A DNA stretch of 64,000 nucleotides from Kitasatospora paranensis (GTDB lineage Bacteria; Actinomycetota; Actinomycetes; Streptomycetales; Streptomycetaceae), in contig NZ_BAABKV010000001.1 of assembly GCF_039544005.1 (NCBI RefSeq), forward strand, positions 3,658,001-3,722,000. Direction: 5' to 3'. The position numbers and the translations under genes are program-made. Shown piece after piece: positions 34,003 through 43,793 of the stretch (within the stretch, counting starts at the first letter, position 1; each line of letters opens with the position of its first letter). The notes under the pieces are model-generated. The model was not told where the DNA came from. It made no database searches and saw only the letters and a list, made by a program, of their open reading frames with translations.

Positions 34003-35007
34003 ATGTTCGCGCACATGAACGATGGGTCGGCAACCACACCTGAATCCGGCGGACAGCAGCAGCCGCAGCACCCCGCTGCGCCTCCCTCGCAGGGCGCAGC
34101 GCCCGGCTCGCCGTTTCCGCCGCACGCGGAACCGCAGCAGGCCGCGTACGGCTACCCGCCGCCGCAGGAGCCGGGACAGCCCGGGTACGGGTACCCGCAG
34201 GGCTTCGGCGGCTACGGCTATCCGCCGGCCGCCGCGGCCGAGCCGGACTGGCAGCAGCTGGCCGACCGGAACGCGCAGGCCCAGCAGCGCCGCAAGCGGG
34301 CGTTCCTGATCGGGGGCGGAGTGCTGGCGGCGGCCGCGCTGGCCGGCATCGTCGGCACGACCCTGGTGCTCTCCGACGACGCGCGGACTCCGGCGGCCGC
34401 CGACACCCCCGCGCCGTCGGTGTCCTCCAGCGCCTCGGCGTCGACGGCCTCGCCGCTGCCGACGCCGACCACCCCGCTGGCGCTGCTCAGCGACGCCCGC
34501 CTCGACCGGGCCCCCGTGTCGGTGGGCGTGCTGTTCGCGGCGCCGACGCTGACGATCCAGGGGCGGGTGTACACGCTGCTGGAGAAGGAGCTCGACAAGG
34601 GCTGCAAGCTCGCGCCGGTGAACGGCCTGGAGCAGACCCTGGCGTCGCTCGACTGCTACAACGTGTACCGGGCGACCTACGCCGGCCCGGACCACGTGCA
34701 GATCACCGTCGGCGTCGCCACGTTCGCCAGCGCCTCGCGCGCCACCAAGGCCAAGTCCGGCGGCAAGGGGAACATGTCCGCGCTGGTCAAGGGCCCGGTG
34801 AAGGACTTCTGCCGGACGGGCGTGACGTGCGCGACGACCCGGTCGTCGCTGGGCCGCTACGCCTACTTCACCCTCGCCGGTCCGGACGACGGTTCGGCGG
34901 TGGCGTCGAACGACAAGACGGCCCAGCAGGCGGCCCGGGACATCTCCGGCTCGGTCTACGAGACCCTGCTGGAGCGCGGCCGGACGGGGCTGGCCGCCGC
35001 CGGCTGA
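34003..35007 (+). CDS. Single-pass membrane protein with Pro/Tyr/Gly-rich cytoplasmic head
   Basis: 334 residues from ATG 34003 (GGGGGAG upstream). The N-terminal about 80 residues are Gln/Pro/Tyr/Gly-rich (GYGYPQGFGGYGYPP), followed by basic QQRRKRA and one transmembrane helix (about 103-125). After a Ser/Thr/Pro linker comes an extracytoplasmic domain with four Cys (KGCKLAPVNG, LDCYNVY, FCRTGVTCATT), which may form disulfides. No known domain recognised. It is divergent from the ABC-F gene and convergent with truA, 7 bases apart. Confidence 0.82.
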   Translation: MFAHMNDGSATTPESGGQQQPQHPAAPPSQGAAPGSPFPPHAEPQQAAYGYPPPQEPGQPGYGYPQGFGGYGYPPAAAAEPDWQQLADRNAQAQQRRKRAFLIGGGVLAAAALAGIVGTTLVLSDDARTPAAADTPAPSVSSSASASTASPLPTPTTPLALLSDARLDRAPVSVGVLFAAPTLTIQGRVYTLLEKELDKGCKLAPVNGLEQTLASLDCYNVYRATYAGPDHVQITVGVATFASASRATKAKSGGKGNMSALVKGPVKDFCRTGVTCATTRSSLGRYAYFTLAGPDDGSAVASNDKTAQQAARDISGSVYETLLERGRTGLAAAG

Positions 35008-35014
35008 GCGGCGG

Positions 35015-35914
35015 TCAGGCCTGGCCCGGCAGGGTCCGCATCCGCCGGGCGGCCCGGTTGCGCTCGGCGAGCAGGTCGTCGGCCGGGTAGCCGACCTCCT
35101 CCAGGGTCAGGCCGTAGGGACGGACGACGTTCACCGCCGAGTTGCGTACCCGGCCGGCCAGGACCTGGCCGGGGAAGTCGACCGGCCGGTGGCCGTCGCC
35201 GACCAGCAGCATCGCGCCGACCAGCGAGCGCACCATGTTGTGGCAGAACGCGTCGGCGCGGACGGTGGCGACCGCCAGGGTGCCCTCCTGCGCGGCGTAC
35301 GGGTCGACCGGGACGCGGTCCCAGTGCAGTTCGAGCAGGGTGCGGATGGTGGTGGCGCCCTCGCGCTTCTTGCAGTACGCGGCGAAGTCGTGCTCGCCGA
35401 GGAGCAGCCGGGCGGCCTCGTTCATCCGGTCGACGTCCAGCGGCCGGTCGTGCCAGAGCACGTGGCCGCGCAGCAGCGGGTCGACGCCGCCGGGGTGGTC
35501 GGCGACCCGGTAGGCGTAGCGCCGCCAGACGGCGGCGAAGCGGGCGTCGAAGCCGTGCGGCGCCTCGCCGAGGCGGTAGATCCGGATGTCGGCGGGCAGC
35601 CGGCCGGCGAGCCGGCGCAGCAGCTTCTCGCCGTGCTCGTCCCAGACCGCGTCGGGCAGGTCGACGTGCGCCACCTGGCCGCGGGCGTGCACCCCGGCGT
35701 CGGTGCGGCCGGCCACGGTCAGCTGGTACGGGAGGGCGCTGCGGGTGACGATCTGCAGGGCGGTCTCGATCTCCTCCTGCACGGTGCGCCGGCCGCGCTG
35801 GCGGGCCCAGCCGGAGAAGTCGGCGCCCTGGTAGGCGAGGTCGAGCCGGATCCGGCGGTGGCCGTCGGCGGGCCCGTCCTTGACGGGGGCCGGCTCGGCA
35901 CAGTCGTTGACCAC
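35015..35914 (-). CDS. truA: tRNA pseudouridine synthase A
   Basis: 299 residues from GTG 35914 after GGAGAAGAA. Makes pseudouridine at positions 38-40 of the tRNA anticodon arm. [16 protein letters not shown], the catalytic Asp in [16 protein letters not shown], and [14 protein letters not shown] are present. It follows the rplQ terminator. Confidence 0.95.
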   Translation of the reverse strand: MVNDCAEPAPVKDGPADGHRRIRLDLAYQGADFSGWARQRGRRTVQEEIETALQIVTRSALPYQLTVAGRTDAGVHARGQVAHVDLPDAVWDEHGEKLLRRLAGRLPADIRIYRLGEAPHGFDARFAAVWRRYAYRVADHPGGVDPLLRGHVLWHDRPLDVDRMNEAARLLLGEHDFAAYCKKREGATTIRTLLELHWDRVPVDPYAAQEGTLAVATVRADAFCHNMVRSLVGAMLLVGDGHRPVDFPGQVLAGRVRNSAVNVVRPYGLTLEEVGYPADDLLAERNRAARRMRTLPGQA

Positions 35915-35949
35915 TTCTTCTCCAGTGAGGAAGGCCTGCGGGAACTGCT

Positions 35950-35987
35950 CGGGCCCGCCCTCCCCACGGATGGGGAGGGCGGGCCCG
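35950..35987 (-). terminator. Terminator of rpoA-rplQ
   Basis: Perfect 17-bp inverted repeat (35950-35966 and 35971-35987), loop 4 nt, 19 bases after the rplQ stop and before the truA start. truA may depend on readthrough or have its own start site. Confidence 0.88.
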
Positions 35988-36006
35988 GGTGACACCTCGG
36001 GGGGCG

Positions 36007-36492
36007 TCAGGCCTCGGTGGTCTCCGCGGCCTCGGCCTCGTCGGCCTTGGTCTCCTCGACCTTGGCCTCGTCGGCCTCCTTGACCGCGCGCTTGGCGGCG
36101 GCCTCGGCCTCGGCGACGGTCGCCTTGGCGGCGATCTCGCCCTCGACCAGCTCGATCACGGCCATCGGGGCGTTGTCGCCACGACGGGTGCCGATCTTGG
36201 TGATGCGGGTGTAGCCACCGGGACGGGCCTCGTAGCGGGGCGCGATCTCGGTGAAGAGGGTGTGCAGGACGGCCACGTCGGTGATCGTCTTGCGGACCAG
36301 GCGACGGTTGTGGATGTCGCCCTTCTTCGCCTTGGTGATCAGCTTCTCCGCCAGCGGGCGCATCCGACGGGCCTTGGCCTCGGTCGTGGTGATGCGGCCG
36401 TACTGGAACAGCTCCCGGCACAGACCGGCGAGCAGCAGCGGCTCGTGGTGCGGGCCGCCGCCGAGGCGGGCACCCTTCGTGGGACGCGGCAT
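36007..36492 (-). CDS. rplQ: 50S ribosomal protein L17
   Basis: 161 residues. Conserved core [38 protein letters not shown] and [24 protein letters not shown] Glu/Ala-rich tail of about 40 residues follows, as in other actinobacteria. It follows rpoA after 126 bases that hold hairpins. Confidence 0.97.
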   Translation of the reverse strand: MPRPTKGARLGGGPHHEPLLLAGLCRELFQYGRITTTEAKARRMRPLAEKLITKAKKGDIHNRRLVRKTITDVAVLHTLFTEIAPRYEARPGGYTRITKIGTRRGDNAPMAVIELVEGEIAAKATVAEAEAAAKRAVKEADEAKVEETKADEAEAAETTEA

Positions 36493-36579
36493 GGATGACT
36501 CCTTGAATCTCCGACTACGGCCGTATCAGGTACCGCAGCGGGCGTACGGGCACGGTGCCCGTACGGCTTGGCATCGAAG

Positions 36580-36607
36580 CGGGGGCGGCCGCGAGGGGCC
36601 GCCCCCG
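36580..36607 (-). terminator. Hairpin between rpoA and rplQ
   Basis: CGGGGGCGGCC / GGCCGCCCCCG (36580-36590 and 36597-36607), 11 bp, directly after the rpoA stop. A second palindrome, CGTACGGGCAC/GTGCCCGTACG, is at 36543-36565. It may attenuate rather than end transcription, since rplQ follows. Confidence 0.65.
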
Positions 36608-36618
36608 TCCTCAAACTC

Positions 36619-37641
36619 TTAGTACTGCTCGGTCTCCGCGTAGCCCTGGTCGTCCAGGTCGTCGGCGCCGAAGGCGTCGGCGGCGGCGGTCGGGTCGAAT
36701 CCGGGCGGGCTGTCCTTGAGGGCCAGGCCCATGCCGGCCAGCTTCGCCTTGACCTCGTCGATCGACTTCGCACCGAAGTTGCGGATGTCGAGCAGGTCGG
36801 CCTCGGAGCGGGCGACGAGCTCACCCACGGTGTGGATGCCCTCGCGCTTGAGGCAGTTGTACGACCGAACGGTGAGCTCCAGCTCCTCGATCGGCAGCGC
36901 CAGGTCGGCGGCCAGGGCGGCGTCCGTCGGGGACGGGCCCATGTCGATGCCCTCGGCGTCGATGTTCAGCTCGCGGGCGAGACCGAACAGCTCCACCAGG
37001 GTCTTGCCGGCCGAGGCCATGGCGTCACGGGGGCGCATGGCGGGCTTGGTCTCGACGTCGACGATGAGCTTGTCGAAGTCCGTCCGCTGCTCGACACGGG
37101 TGGCCTCGACCTTGTAGGTGACCTTCAGCACGGGGCTGTAGATCGAGTCGACCGGGATGCGGCCGATCTCCTGGCCGGAGGCCTTGTTCTGGACGGCGGA
37201 GACGTAGCCGCGACCGCGCTCGACGGTCAGCTCCATCTCCAGCTTGCCCTTGCCGTTGAGCGTGGCGAGGACGAGCTCCGGGTTGTGCACCTCGACACCG
37301 GCCGGGGGCGCGATGTCGGCGGCGGTGACCACACCGGGGCCCTGCTTGCGCAGGTACATCACGACCGGCTCGTCGTGCTCCGAGGAGACGACCAGCTGCT
37401 TGATGTTGAGGATGAGGTCGGTGACGTCCTCCTTGACGCCCGGCACGGTGGTGAACTCGTGCAGGACACCGTCGACCCGGATGCTGGTGACAGCGGCGCC
37501 GGGGATCGAGGAGAGGAGCGTGCGGCGGAGCGAGTTGCCGAGGGTGTAGCCGAAGCCCGGCTCCAGCGGCTCGATCACGAACCGCGAGCGGAATTCGTCG
37601 ACGACCTCTTCGGTCAGCGAGGGACGCTGAGCGATCAGCAT
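36619..37641 (-). CDS. rpoA: DNA-directed RNA polymerase subunit alpha
   Basis: 340 residues from ATG 37641 (MLIAQRPSL). The N-terminal assembly domain contains [25 protein letters not shown]; the C-terminal domain contains [21 protein letters not shown] and [15 protein letters not shown], which bind UP elements and activators. No rpsD gene precedes it, as in streptomycetes where rpsD lies elsewhere. Confidence 0.98.
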   Translation of the reverse strand: MLIAQRPSLTEEVVDEFRSRFVIEPLEPGFGYTLGNSLRRTLLSSIPGAAVTSIRVDGVLHEFTTVPGVKEDVTDLILNIKQLVVSSEHDEPVVMYLRKQGPGVVTAADIAPPAGVEVHNPELVLATLNGKGKLEMELTVERGRGYVSAVQNKASGQEIGRIPVDSIYSPVLKVTYKVEATRVEQRTDFDKLIVDVETKPAMRPRDAMASAGKTLVELFGLARELNIDAEGIDMGPSPTDAALAADLALPIEELELTVRSYNCLKREGIHTVGELVARSEADLLDIRNFGAKSIDEVKAKLAGMGLALKDSPPGFDPTAAADAFGADDLDDQGYAETEQY

Positions 37642-37699
37642 GTTTTCAGATCCTCCAGTGGTTTTCGGCACCCACTATTTGATGCCGAACAGAACCAGC

Positions 37700-37732
37700 G
37701 TACGGGGTCCCGTGCGAAACGGGACCCCGTAC
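37700..37732 (-). promoter_or_regulatory. Strong hairpin between rpsK and rpoA
   Basis: Perfect 14-bp stem GTACGGGGTCCCGT / ACGGGACCCCGTAC (37700-37713 and 37719-37732), loop GCGAA, in the 138-base spacer. It could end the infA-rpsK unit or tune rpoA expression. Confidence 0.7.
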
Positions 37733-37779
37733 CAGGTGTACTTCACCCGCAGGCCGGACAGGCCCACGACGCAGCTGCG

Positions 37780-38187
37780 TCAGACGCGGCGGCGCTTCGG
37801 CGGGCGGCAGCCGTTGTGCGGGGTGGGGGTGACGTCCTGGATCGAGCCGACCTCCAGGCCGGTGGCCTGGAGCGAGCGGATCGCGGTCTCACGGCCGGAG
37901 CCCGGACCCTTGACGAAGACGTCGACCTTGCGCATGCCGTGCTCCTGCGCACGACGCGCGGCGGCCTCGGCGGCCATCTGCGCGGCGAACGGGGTGGACT
38001 TGCGCGAGCCCTTGAAGCCGACGTGGCCGGCAGAGGCCCAGGAGATCACGTTGCCCGAGGGGTCGGTGATCGAAACGATGGTGTTGTTGAACGTGCTCTT
38101 GATGTGGGCGTGCCCGTGAGCGACGTTCTTCTTCTCCTTGCGGCGGATCTTCTTCGCGCCGGCAGCCTGACGACCCTTGGGGGGCAT
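37780..38187 (-). CDS. rpsK: 30S ribosomal protein S11
   Basis: 135 residues. [27 protein letters not shown] and [49 protein letters not shown] identify S11. It follows rpsM by 72 bases. Confidence 0.97.
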   Translation of the reverse strand: MPPKGRQAAGAKKIRRKEKKNVAHGHAHIKSTFNNTIVSITDPSGNVISWASAGHVGFKGSRKSTPFAAQMAAEAAARRAQEHGMRKVDVFVKGPGSGRETAIRSLQATGLEVGSIQDVTPTPHNGCRPPKRRRV

Positions 38188-38259
38188 AAGTCTGTTCTCC
38201 TACTGAGGTGGTCGGTCCGCTAACCCGCGGGCCGGAGGGATGTCCGGTGACGGGACGGA

Positions 38260-38640
38260 CTACTTCTTGCCCGGCTTCTTCTTGCCGGCAATCGCGCGAC
38301 GCGGGCCCTTGCGGGTACGCGCGTTGGTGTGGGTGCGCTGGCCGCGGACGGGCAGACCGCGACGGTGGCGCAGGCCCTCGTAGCAGCCGATCTCGACCTT
38401 GCGGCGGATGTCGGCGGCGACCTCACGGCGGAGGTCACCCTCCACCTTGTAGTTCGCGTCGATGTACTCGCGCAGCTTGATGAGGTCTTCCTCGGAGATG
38501 TCGCGAACGCGGATGTCCGCGCTCACGCCCGTCTCGGCGAGGGTCTGCTGGGCGCGGGTGCGACCGATGCCGTACACGTAGGTGAGGGCGATCTCGATCC
38601 GCTTCTCGCGGGGGAGATCAACGCCGGCGAGGCGTGCCAT
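38260..38640 (-). CDS. rpsM: 30S ribosomal protein S13
   Basis: 126 residues. [26 protein letters not shown] at the start and [22 protein letters not shown] near the end are the S13 signatures. It lies downstream of rpmJ with a 177-base spacer. Confidence 0.97.
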   Translation of the reverse strand: MARLAGVDLPREKRIEIALTYVYGIGRTRAQQTLAETGVSADIRVRDISEEDLIKLREYIDANYKVEGDLRREVAADIRRKVEIGCYEGLRHRRGLPVRGQRTHTNARTRKGPRRAIAGKKKPGKK

Positions 38641-38817
38641 TCATGGCTCCTGTGGTTCTTCAGAGGTCTTGCGAACCGCCTACTCCGTCGCCTCTCGGCG
38701 AGGGAGCCCCGGCCTCTGACCGGGGGTGGCAGTCCGTCCCTTCCGGGACGGATCGGGCAGCCCGCGTATGACGTTGTGCGCGTCGCGCGAAGTACTACGA
38801 GAAATGCGGTGAGCGGA

Positions 38818-38931
38818 TCAGCCCTGGCGCTGCTTGTGGCGCAGGTTGTCGCAGATCACCATGACCCGGCCGTGACGGCGGATCACCTTGCACTTGTCGC
38901 AGATCTTCTTGACGCTCGGCTTGACCTTCAT
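38818..38931 (-). CDS. rpmJ: 50S ribosomal protein L36
   Basis: 37 residues ([20 protein letters not shown], then [17 protein letters not shown]). Cys11, Cys14, Cys27 and His32 form the zinc site, so this is the zinc-binding form. Start ATG 38931, 35 bases after infA. Confidence 0.96.
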   Translation of the reverse strand: MKVKPSVKKICDKCKVIRRHGRVMVICDNLRHKQRQG

Positions 38932-38966
38932 GGTTCAGGTTCTCCGGGTCTCGATCTGACGGGTCT

Positions 38967-39188
38967 TTACTTGTAGCGGTAGACGATCCGGCCACGCGTC
39001 AGGTCATAGGGGCTGAGCTCCACCACGACCCGGTCGTCCGGGAGGATACGGATGTAGTGCATCCGCATCTTGCCGCTGATGTGCGCGAGGACCTTGTGAC
39101 CGTTCTGCAGCTCGACCTTGAACATGGCGTTCGGAAGAGACTCGATCACGGTGCCCTCGATCTCAATGGCGCCTTGCTTCTTTGCCAT
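38967..39188 (-). CDS. infA: Translation initiation factor IF-1
   Basis: 73 residues from ATG 39188. An S1/OB-fold protein that occupies the A site during initiation. [20 protein letters not shown] and RIVYRYK at the end match. First gene of infA-rpmJ-rpsM-rpsK; the promoter is expected in 39189-39381. Confidence 0.97.
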   Translation of the reverse strand: MAKKQGAIEIEGTVIESLPNAMFKVELQNGHKVLAHISGKMRMHYIRILPDDRVVVELSPYDLTRGRIVYRYK

Positions 39189-39381
39189 GAACTGCGAGAT
39201 CCACCTTCCGGGGCCGGCTACCGCATGCGGCACGCTCGTGCGAGCCTGGGTCCACCCCGTCCCTGTCGGGAGACACCCTTGCGGGAACCCGTCGGGAAGA
39301 GGACGTGCCGAAGCACGCTACGAGGAGCCGACGCATCAGTCTACGACAGGCCCCAAGCGGACGCCAAAACGGCCCGCCCGG

Positions 39382-39816
39382 TCACACTCGGTGCTGGCTC
39401 GGGACGGGAACCAGCGGCTGCACGACCGCGGTGCACGAGGAACACCGGCGGGCCGCCTGCGGGATCTCGGTCAGGCACTCCGGGCAGGGCCGCTTCGGCA
39501 CGCTCGGCTTCTTCGGCAGGTAGCGCGCGGTCGCCTTGGTGACGGGCAGGACCACGCAGAAGTACAGCACCGCGGCGGTGAGCACGAAGGCGATCAGGGC
39601 GTTGAGGAACTGGCCGTACGGGAAGACCACGCCGCCCAGGTCGGCCGACTTGTTGCGGAAGTCACCCGCCGCGCCGACGGCCACGCCGACCAGCGGGGTG
39701 AGGAAGGCGCCGACGAACCCGGTCACCACACCGGTGAACGCCGCGCCGATCACGACACCGACCGCCAGGTCGATGACGTTGCCCCGCATCATGAAGTCCC
39801 GGAAGCCCTTGAACAC
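39382..39816 (-). CDS. mscL: Large-conductance mechanosensitive channel MscL with C-terminal zinc ribbon
   Basis: 144 residues from GTG 39816 after GAGGAGAAGAG. The osmotic release valve: FKGFRDFMMRGNVIDLAVGVVIGAAFTG at TM1 and the second helix FLNALIAFVLTAAVLYFCVV. The C-terminal tail carries CPECLTEIPQAARRCSSC, two CxxC pairs that look like a zinc ribbon and are absent from the classic E. coli MscL. It lies between map and infA, both of the translation cluster, and is bounded on the upstream side by a terminator hairpin. Confidence 0.93.
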   Translation of the reverse strand: MFKGFRDFMMRGNVIDLAVGVVIGAAFTGVVTGFVGAFLTPLVGVAVGAAGDFRNKSADLGGVVFPYGQFLNALIAFVLTAAVLYFCVVLPVTKATARYLPKKPSVPKRPCPECLTEIPQAARRCSSCTAVVQPLVPVPSQHRV

Positions 39817-39863
39817 TGTGCTCTCTTCTCCTCGTGCCGCTGTCAGCTGACAAAAATAGGACA

Positions 39864-39895
39864 AGGGGCCCGGAGGACGAAACCTCCAGGCCCCT
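39864..39895 (-). terminator. Terminator of map
   Basis: Stem AGGGGCCCGGAGG / CCTCCAGGCCCCT (39864-39876 and 39883-39895) with one mismatch, 13 bases past the map stop and upstream of mscL. Confidence 0.75.
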
Positions 39896-39908
39896 GCGGT
39901 GTCCGGGG

Positions 39909-40745
39909 TCAGCCCAGCGGGTCCGGGGCCGCCGTCACGCCGAGCCGGGCCAGCTCGGCCCGGCCGCCGTCGAAGGCGGTCAGCACCAGGGGGCCCTGCT
40001 CGGTGACGGCGACCGAGTGCTCCCAGTGCGAGGCCCAGGTGTGGTCGTTGGTGACGACCGTCCAGTCGTCCTCCAGCACGGTGGAGTGCGGGGTGCCGAG
40101 CGTCACCATGGGCTCGATCGCGAGGACGGTGCCGGGGATCAGCTTCATGCCCTTGCCGCGGCCGGCGACGTAGTTCAGCACATGCGGCTCCATGTGCATC
40201 GCGGTGCCGATGCCGTGGCCGCCGTAGCCCTCGACGATGCCCCACTTGCCCTTGGGCGGCAGCTGCTGGCGGCGGATGAAGCCCTCGATCGACCGGGAGA
40301 CGTCGACCAGCCGGTTGCCCTTCTTCATCTGGGCGATGCCGGCCCACATGGAGCCCTCGGTCACCCTGCTGAGCAGGGTGTGCTCGGGGGCCACCTCGCC
40401 GACCGCGACGGTGATCGCCGCGTCGCCGTGCCAGCCGTCCAGGATCGCGCCGCAGTCGATCGAGATCAGGTCGCCCTCGCGGAGCACCCGGTCGCCGGGG
40501 ATCCCGTGGACGATCTCGTTGTTCACCGAGGCGCAGATCACGCCCGGGAACCAGAGGCCGCCGTGGTCGGCGCGGAAGTTCGAGGTCGCACCGTGGTCGG
40601 TGATGACCTTGTCCGCGATGTCGTTGAGCTCCTGGGTGGTGATCCCCGGAGCGACCGCCTCCCGGCAGGCCTTGAGCGCTTCGGCGACGACCAGCCCGGC
40701 CGCCCGCATCTTCGCGATCTGCTCGGAGGTCTTGATCTCCACCAT
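39909..40745 (-). CDS. map: Methionine aminopeptidase, type I
   Basis: 278 residues from ATG 40745. Removes initiator Met. Metal ligands in ISIDCGAILDGWHGDAAIT (two Asp), GYGGHGIGTAMHMEPHV (His), LAIEPMVTLG (Glu) and WEHSVAVTEQG (Glu). The domain runs from MVEIKTSEQIAKMRAAG to APDPLG. It follows adk after a strong hairpin, so it may have its own promoter in 40746-40819. Confidence 0.96.
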   Translation of the reverse strand: MVEIKTSEQIAKMRAAGLVVAEALKACREAVAPGITTQELNDIADKVITDHGATSNFRADHGGLWFPGVICASVNNEIVHGIPGDRVLREGDLISIDCGAILDGWHGDAAITVAVGEVAPEHTLLSRVTEGSMWAGIAQMKKGNRLVDVSRSIEGFIRRQQLPPKGKWGIVEGYGGHGIGTAMHMEPHVLNYVAGRGKGMKLIPGTVLAIEPMVTLGTPHSTVLEDDWTVVTNDHTWASHWEHSVAVTEQGPLVLTAFDGGRAELARLGVTAAPDPLG

Positions 40746-40819
40746 CTGGTCACGCCTTCCACTGTCGGACGCCGACCGGTCCTTGCCGGGCGGCCGTGCA
40801 CTCGTACCACCGTACGACG

Positions 40820-40867
40820 CCGCAACGGCCGGGAGGCCCCGTGCAAGGGGCTTCCCGGCCGTTGCGG
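40820..40867 (-). terminator. Terminator of secY-adk
   Basis: 21-bp stem with one G-U pair (40820-40840 and 40847-40867), loop 6 nt, seven bases past the adk stop. Confidence 0.85.
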
Positions 40868-40873
40868 ACCGTC

Positions 40874-41533
40874 TCAGGCGCTCTTCTTCTGCTCCAGGGC
40901 ACCGACCGCGCGCTCGGTCACCTCGTCCACCTTGCCGAGGGCGGTGATGGTGACCAGCAGGCCCTGCTGGGCGTAGTACTCGATGATCGGCTCGGTCTCC
41001 GTGTGGTAGACCTCCAGCCTGGTCCGCACCTTCTCCTCGGTGTCGTCCGGACGCTGGTACAGCTCGCCGCCGCACTCGTCGCAGACACCGTCGGTCTTGG
41101 TGGGGTTGTAGACCACGTGGTACACGTGGCCGCCGTCGTTGCGGCACAGCCGGCGCCCGGCGATGCGCTTGACGACCTCGTCCTCGGGGACCTCCAGGTC
41201 GAGTACGCCGTCCAGGGCGATGCCCTGCTCGGCGAGGAACTCGTCCAGGGCCTTGGCCTGGCCAAGGTTGCGCGGGAAGCCGTCGAGCAGGAAGCCGCCC
41301 GCGGCGTCCGACTGCAGCATCCGGTCCTTGGCCATCCCGATGGTGACCTCATCCGGCACCAGGCGACCCGCGTCCATGTACGCCTTGGCCTCGAGCCCCA
41401 ACGGGGTGCCCTGGCTGATGTTGGCGCGGAACAGGTCACCGGTGGAGATGTGCGGGATGGACAGGGTCTTGGCGAGCACGTGCGCCTGAGTACCCTTCCC
41501 GGCCCCGGGAGGTCCGACGAGGACGATACGCAT
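40874..41533 (-). CDS. adk: Adenylate kinase
   Basis: 219 residues. MRIVLVGPPGAGKGTQA P-loop, HISTGDLFRANI, DGFPRNLGQAKALDEFL and a long LID. The LID includes Cys residues (RRLCRND, GVCDECGGE) able to bind zinc, as in Gram-positive enzymes. It shares one base with the secY stop (TGATG). Confidence 0.97.
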   Translation of the reverse strand: MRIVLVGPPGAGKGTQAHVLAKTLSIPHISTGDLFRANISQGTPLGLEAKAYMDAGRLVPDEVTIGMAKDRMLQSDAAGGFLLDGFPRNLGQAKALDEFLAEQGIALDGVLDLEVPEDEVVKRIAGRRLCRNDGGHVYHVVYNPTKTDGVCDECGGELYQRPDDTEEKVRTRLEVYHTETEPIIEYYAQQGLLVTITALGKVDEVTERAVGALEQKKSA

Positions 41534-42846
41534 CAGCGGAGGAACCCTTCGTAATTGCGCTGCTGGAGCTGGCTCTCGATCTGCTTCACAGTTTCGAGTC
41601 CGACGCCGACGACGATGAGCACGCTGGTGCCGCCGAACGGGAAGTTCTGGTTCGCGTTGAAGGCAACCAGGGCGATCATCGGGATCAACGCGATCAGGCC
41701 CAGGTAGAGCGATCCTGGCCACGTGATGCGGGTGAGCACGTAGTTCAGGTACTCGGCCGTCGGGCGGCCGGCCCGGATACCCGGGATGAAGCCACCATAC
41801 TTCTTCATATTGTCCGCAACTTCTTCGGGGTTGAACGAGATGGCCACGTAGAAGAAGGCGAAGAAGACGATCAGCACGAAGTAGGTCGCCATGTAGATCG
41901 GGTGGTCACCCCTGACGAAGTTCGTCCGGACCCACGCCGCCCAGCCGGCCTGGCTGTTGGTGAGCTGCACCACCAGGGCCGGGATGTAGAGGAGCGACGA
42001 GGCGAAGATGACCGGGATCACACCGGCCTGGTTGACCTTGAGCGGGATGTAGGTCGAGGTACCGCCGAAGGCGCGGCGCCCGATCATCCGCTTCGCGTAC
42101 TGCACCGGGATCCGGCGCTGGGCCTGCTCGACGAAGATGACGAGGCAGACCACCACGATGCCGATCGCGATGACGCTGAAGAACTCGACCCAGCCGCCGC
42201 CGATCTTGCCGGACTGCTTGATCGCCCACATCGAGCCGGGGAAGCCGGCCGCGATGGAGGTGAAGATCAGGATCGACATGCCGTTGCCGATGCCGCGGTC
42301 GGTGATGAGCTCGCCGAGCCACATGATCACGGTGGTGCCGGCCGTCATCGTGATGACCATGGTGGCCACCCGGAAGACGCCCGTGTCGGGCACGACGTCG
42401 CCGGCCACCGAGCAGCCGGAGAACAGCGCGCCGCTGGAGGCCGTCGCCACGATGCCGGTGCCCTGGAGCACGGCGAGCGCGATGGTCAGGTAGCGGGTGT
42501 ACTGGGTGATCTTCGCCGTACCCGCCTGGCCCTCCTTCTTCAGCGCCTCGAGTCGCGGGATCACGACGGTGAGGAGCTGCAGGATGATGCTGGCGGTGAT
42601 GTACGGCATGATGCCGAGCGCGAAGATCGTCAGCTGCAGCAGCGCATTGCCGCTGAACAGGTTGACCAGACCGAAGAGGCCGTTGGCCTTGTTGGGCCCG
42701 GACAGACACTCATGGACGGCCACGAAGTTCACGCCGGGAATGGGAATGTGCGCGCCCAGCCGGAACAGCACCATGATGCCCAGCGTGAACAGCAGCTTCT
42801 TGCGCAGGTCGGGCGTCTGGAACGCCCGCGCGAACGCACTGAGCAC
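41533..42846 (-). CDS. secY: Preprotein translocase subunit SecY
   Basis: 437 residues from GTG 42846 with GGAGG five bases upstream; a nearby in-frame ATG at 42873 is less favoured. Ten transmembrane helices; RLGAHIPIPGVN, FSGNALLQLTIFALGIMPYITASII and RAFGGTSTYIPLKVNQAGVIPVIFASSLL are standard SecY marks. It forms the protein-export channel with SecE and SecG. It starts a unit with adk after the rplO terminator. Confidence 0.97.
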   Translation of the reverse strand: MLSAFARAFQTPDLRKKLLFTLGIMVLFRLGAHIPIPGVNFVAVHECLSGPNKANGLFGLVNLFSGNALLQLTIFALGIMPYITASIILQLLTVVIPRLEALKKEGQAGTAKITQYTRYLTIALAVLQGTGIVATASSGALFSGCSVAGDVVPDTGVFRVATMVITMTAGTTVIMWLGELITDRGIGNGMSILIFTSIAAGFPGSMWAIKQSGKIGGGWVEFFSVIAIGIVVVCLVIFVEQAQRRIPVQYAKRMIGRRAFGGTSTYIPLKVNQAGVIPVIFASSLLYIPALVVQLTNSQAGWAAWVRTNFVRGDHPIYMATYFVLIVFFAFFYVAISFNPEEVADNMKKYGGFIPGIRAGRPTAEYLNYVLTRITWPGSLYLGLIALIPMIALVAFNANQNFPFGGTSVLIVVGVGLETVKQIESQLQQRNYEGFLR

Positions 42847-43156
42847 GGTGCCTCCTGCGCCTCCCGCCGTCATCGACGGGAGGGTCGGTCCTGATGGGGG
42901 TGGGGTCTAACGGGCTCCCGTACGGGCTGCACAGGCACGCCTGACCCGCAGCCTACAAGGGAACTCCACGGACTCTAACAGTGCGCGGCAACAGCGGAGA
43001 AGCGCGTCAGGCACCGATCCCTCGTGTGGGAACCGGGATGCCCGGATTTGGCAGGGGTTGAGCGCACGTCAGATTTCGCACGGAATGGAAAACCCGGGTA
43101 AAGCACAGCGGGCCCGCACCTCCCGGAGGAGGTACGGGCCCACAGGGTCAACGAGC
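42847..43156. other. Spacer between rplO and secY
   Basis: 310 bases with no gene. It contains the rplO terminator at 43110-43141 and probably the secY-adk promoter; the stretch 42950-43100 is less GC-rich than the coding sequence around it. Confidence 0.6.
43110..43141 (-). terminator. Terminator of the spc cluster after rplO
   Basis: Stem GGGCCCGCACCTCC / GGAGGTACGGGCCC (43110-43123 and 43128-43141) with one mismatch and a CGGA loop, 15 bases past the rplO stop. Confidence 0.82.
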
Positions 43157-43609
43157 TCAGAGGAGCTCGGTGACGGAACCGCCGGCGGCGGCAATCTTCT
43201 CGGCGGCGGAGCCGGAGACGGCGTCGACCGTCACCTGCAGCGCCACGGCGATGTCGCCCTGGCCGAGGACCTTGACGAGCTCGTTCTTGCGAACGGCGCC
43301 CTTCGCGATCAGGTCGGCCACGGTGACCTCGCCACCGTTCGGGTAGAGCTCGGCCAGCTTCTCCAGGTTCACGACCTGGAACTGCTTGTGGGCCGGGTTC
43401 TTGAAGCCCTTCAGCTTCGGCAGGCGCATGTGGAGGGGCATCTGGCCACCCTCGAAGCGCTGCGGAACCTGGTAACGGGCCTTGGTGCCCTTGGTACCAC
43501 GACCGGCGGTCTTACCCTTGGAACCCTCACCGCGACCCACACGGGTCTTCGCGGTCTTGGCGCCCGGGGCGGGCCGCAGGTTGTGGAGCTTGATCGGCGA
43601 GTCCGCCAT
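43157..43609 (-). CDS. rplO: 50S ribosomal protein L15
   Basis: 150 residues. [38 protein letters not shown] and [21 protein letters not shown] identify L15. One base after rpmD; last gene of the spc cluster before its terminator. Confidence 0.97.
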   Translation of the reverse strand: MADSPIKLHNLRPAPGAKTAKTRVGRGEGSKGKTAGRGTKGTKARYQVPQRFEGGQMPLHMRLPKLKGFKNPAHKQFQVVNLEKLAELYPNGGEVTVADLIAKGAVRKNELVKVLGQGDIAVALQVTVDAVSGSAAEKIAAAGGSVTELL

Positions 43610-43610
43610 G

Positions 43611-43793
43611 TCAGTCCACCTCCTCGACCGTGACGAGGTGACGAACGGTGTGGACCATGCCGCGGATCTCCGGGCGGTCCTCCTTCACCACGGTGTCGTT
43701 CAGCCGCTTCAGGCCGAGCGAACGCAGGGTGTCACGGTGGTTCTGCTTGCTACCGATGTACGACTTGGTCTGCGTGACCTTGAGGCGGGCCAT
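43611..43793 (-). CDS. rpmD: 50S ribosomal protein L30
   Basis: 60 residues from ATG 43793, overlapping the rpsE stop by one base. [32 protein letters not shown] is the L30 signature. Confidence 0.97.
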   Translation of the reverse strand: MARLKVTQTKSYIGSKQNHRDTLRSLGLKRLNDTVVKEDRPEIRGMVHTVRHLVTVEEVD

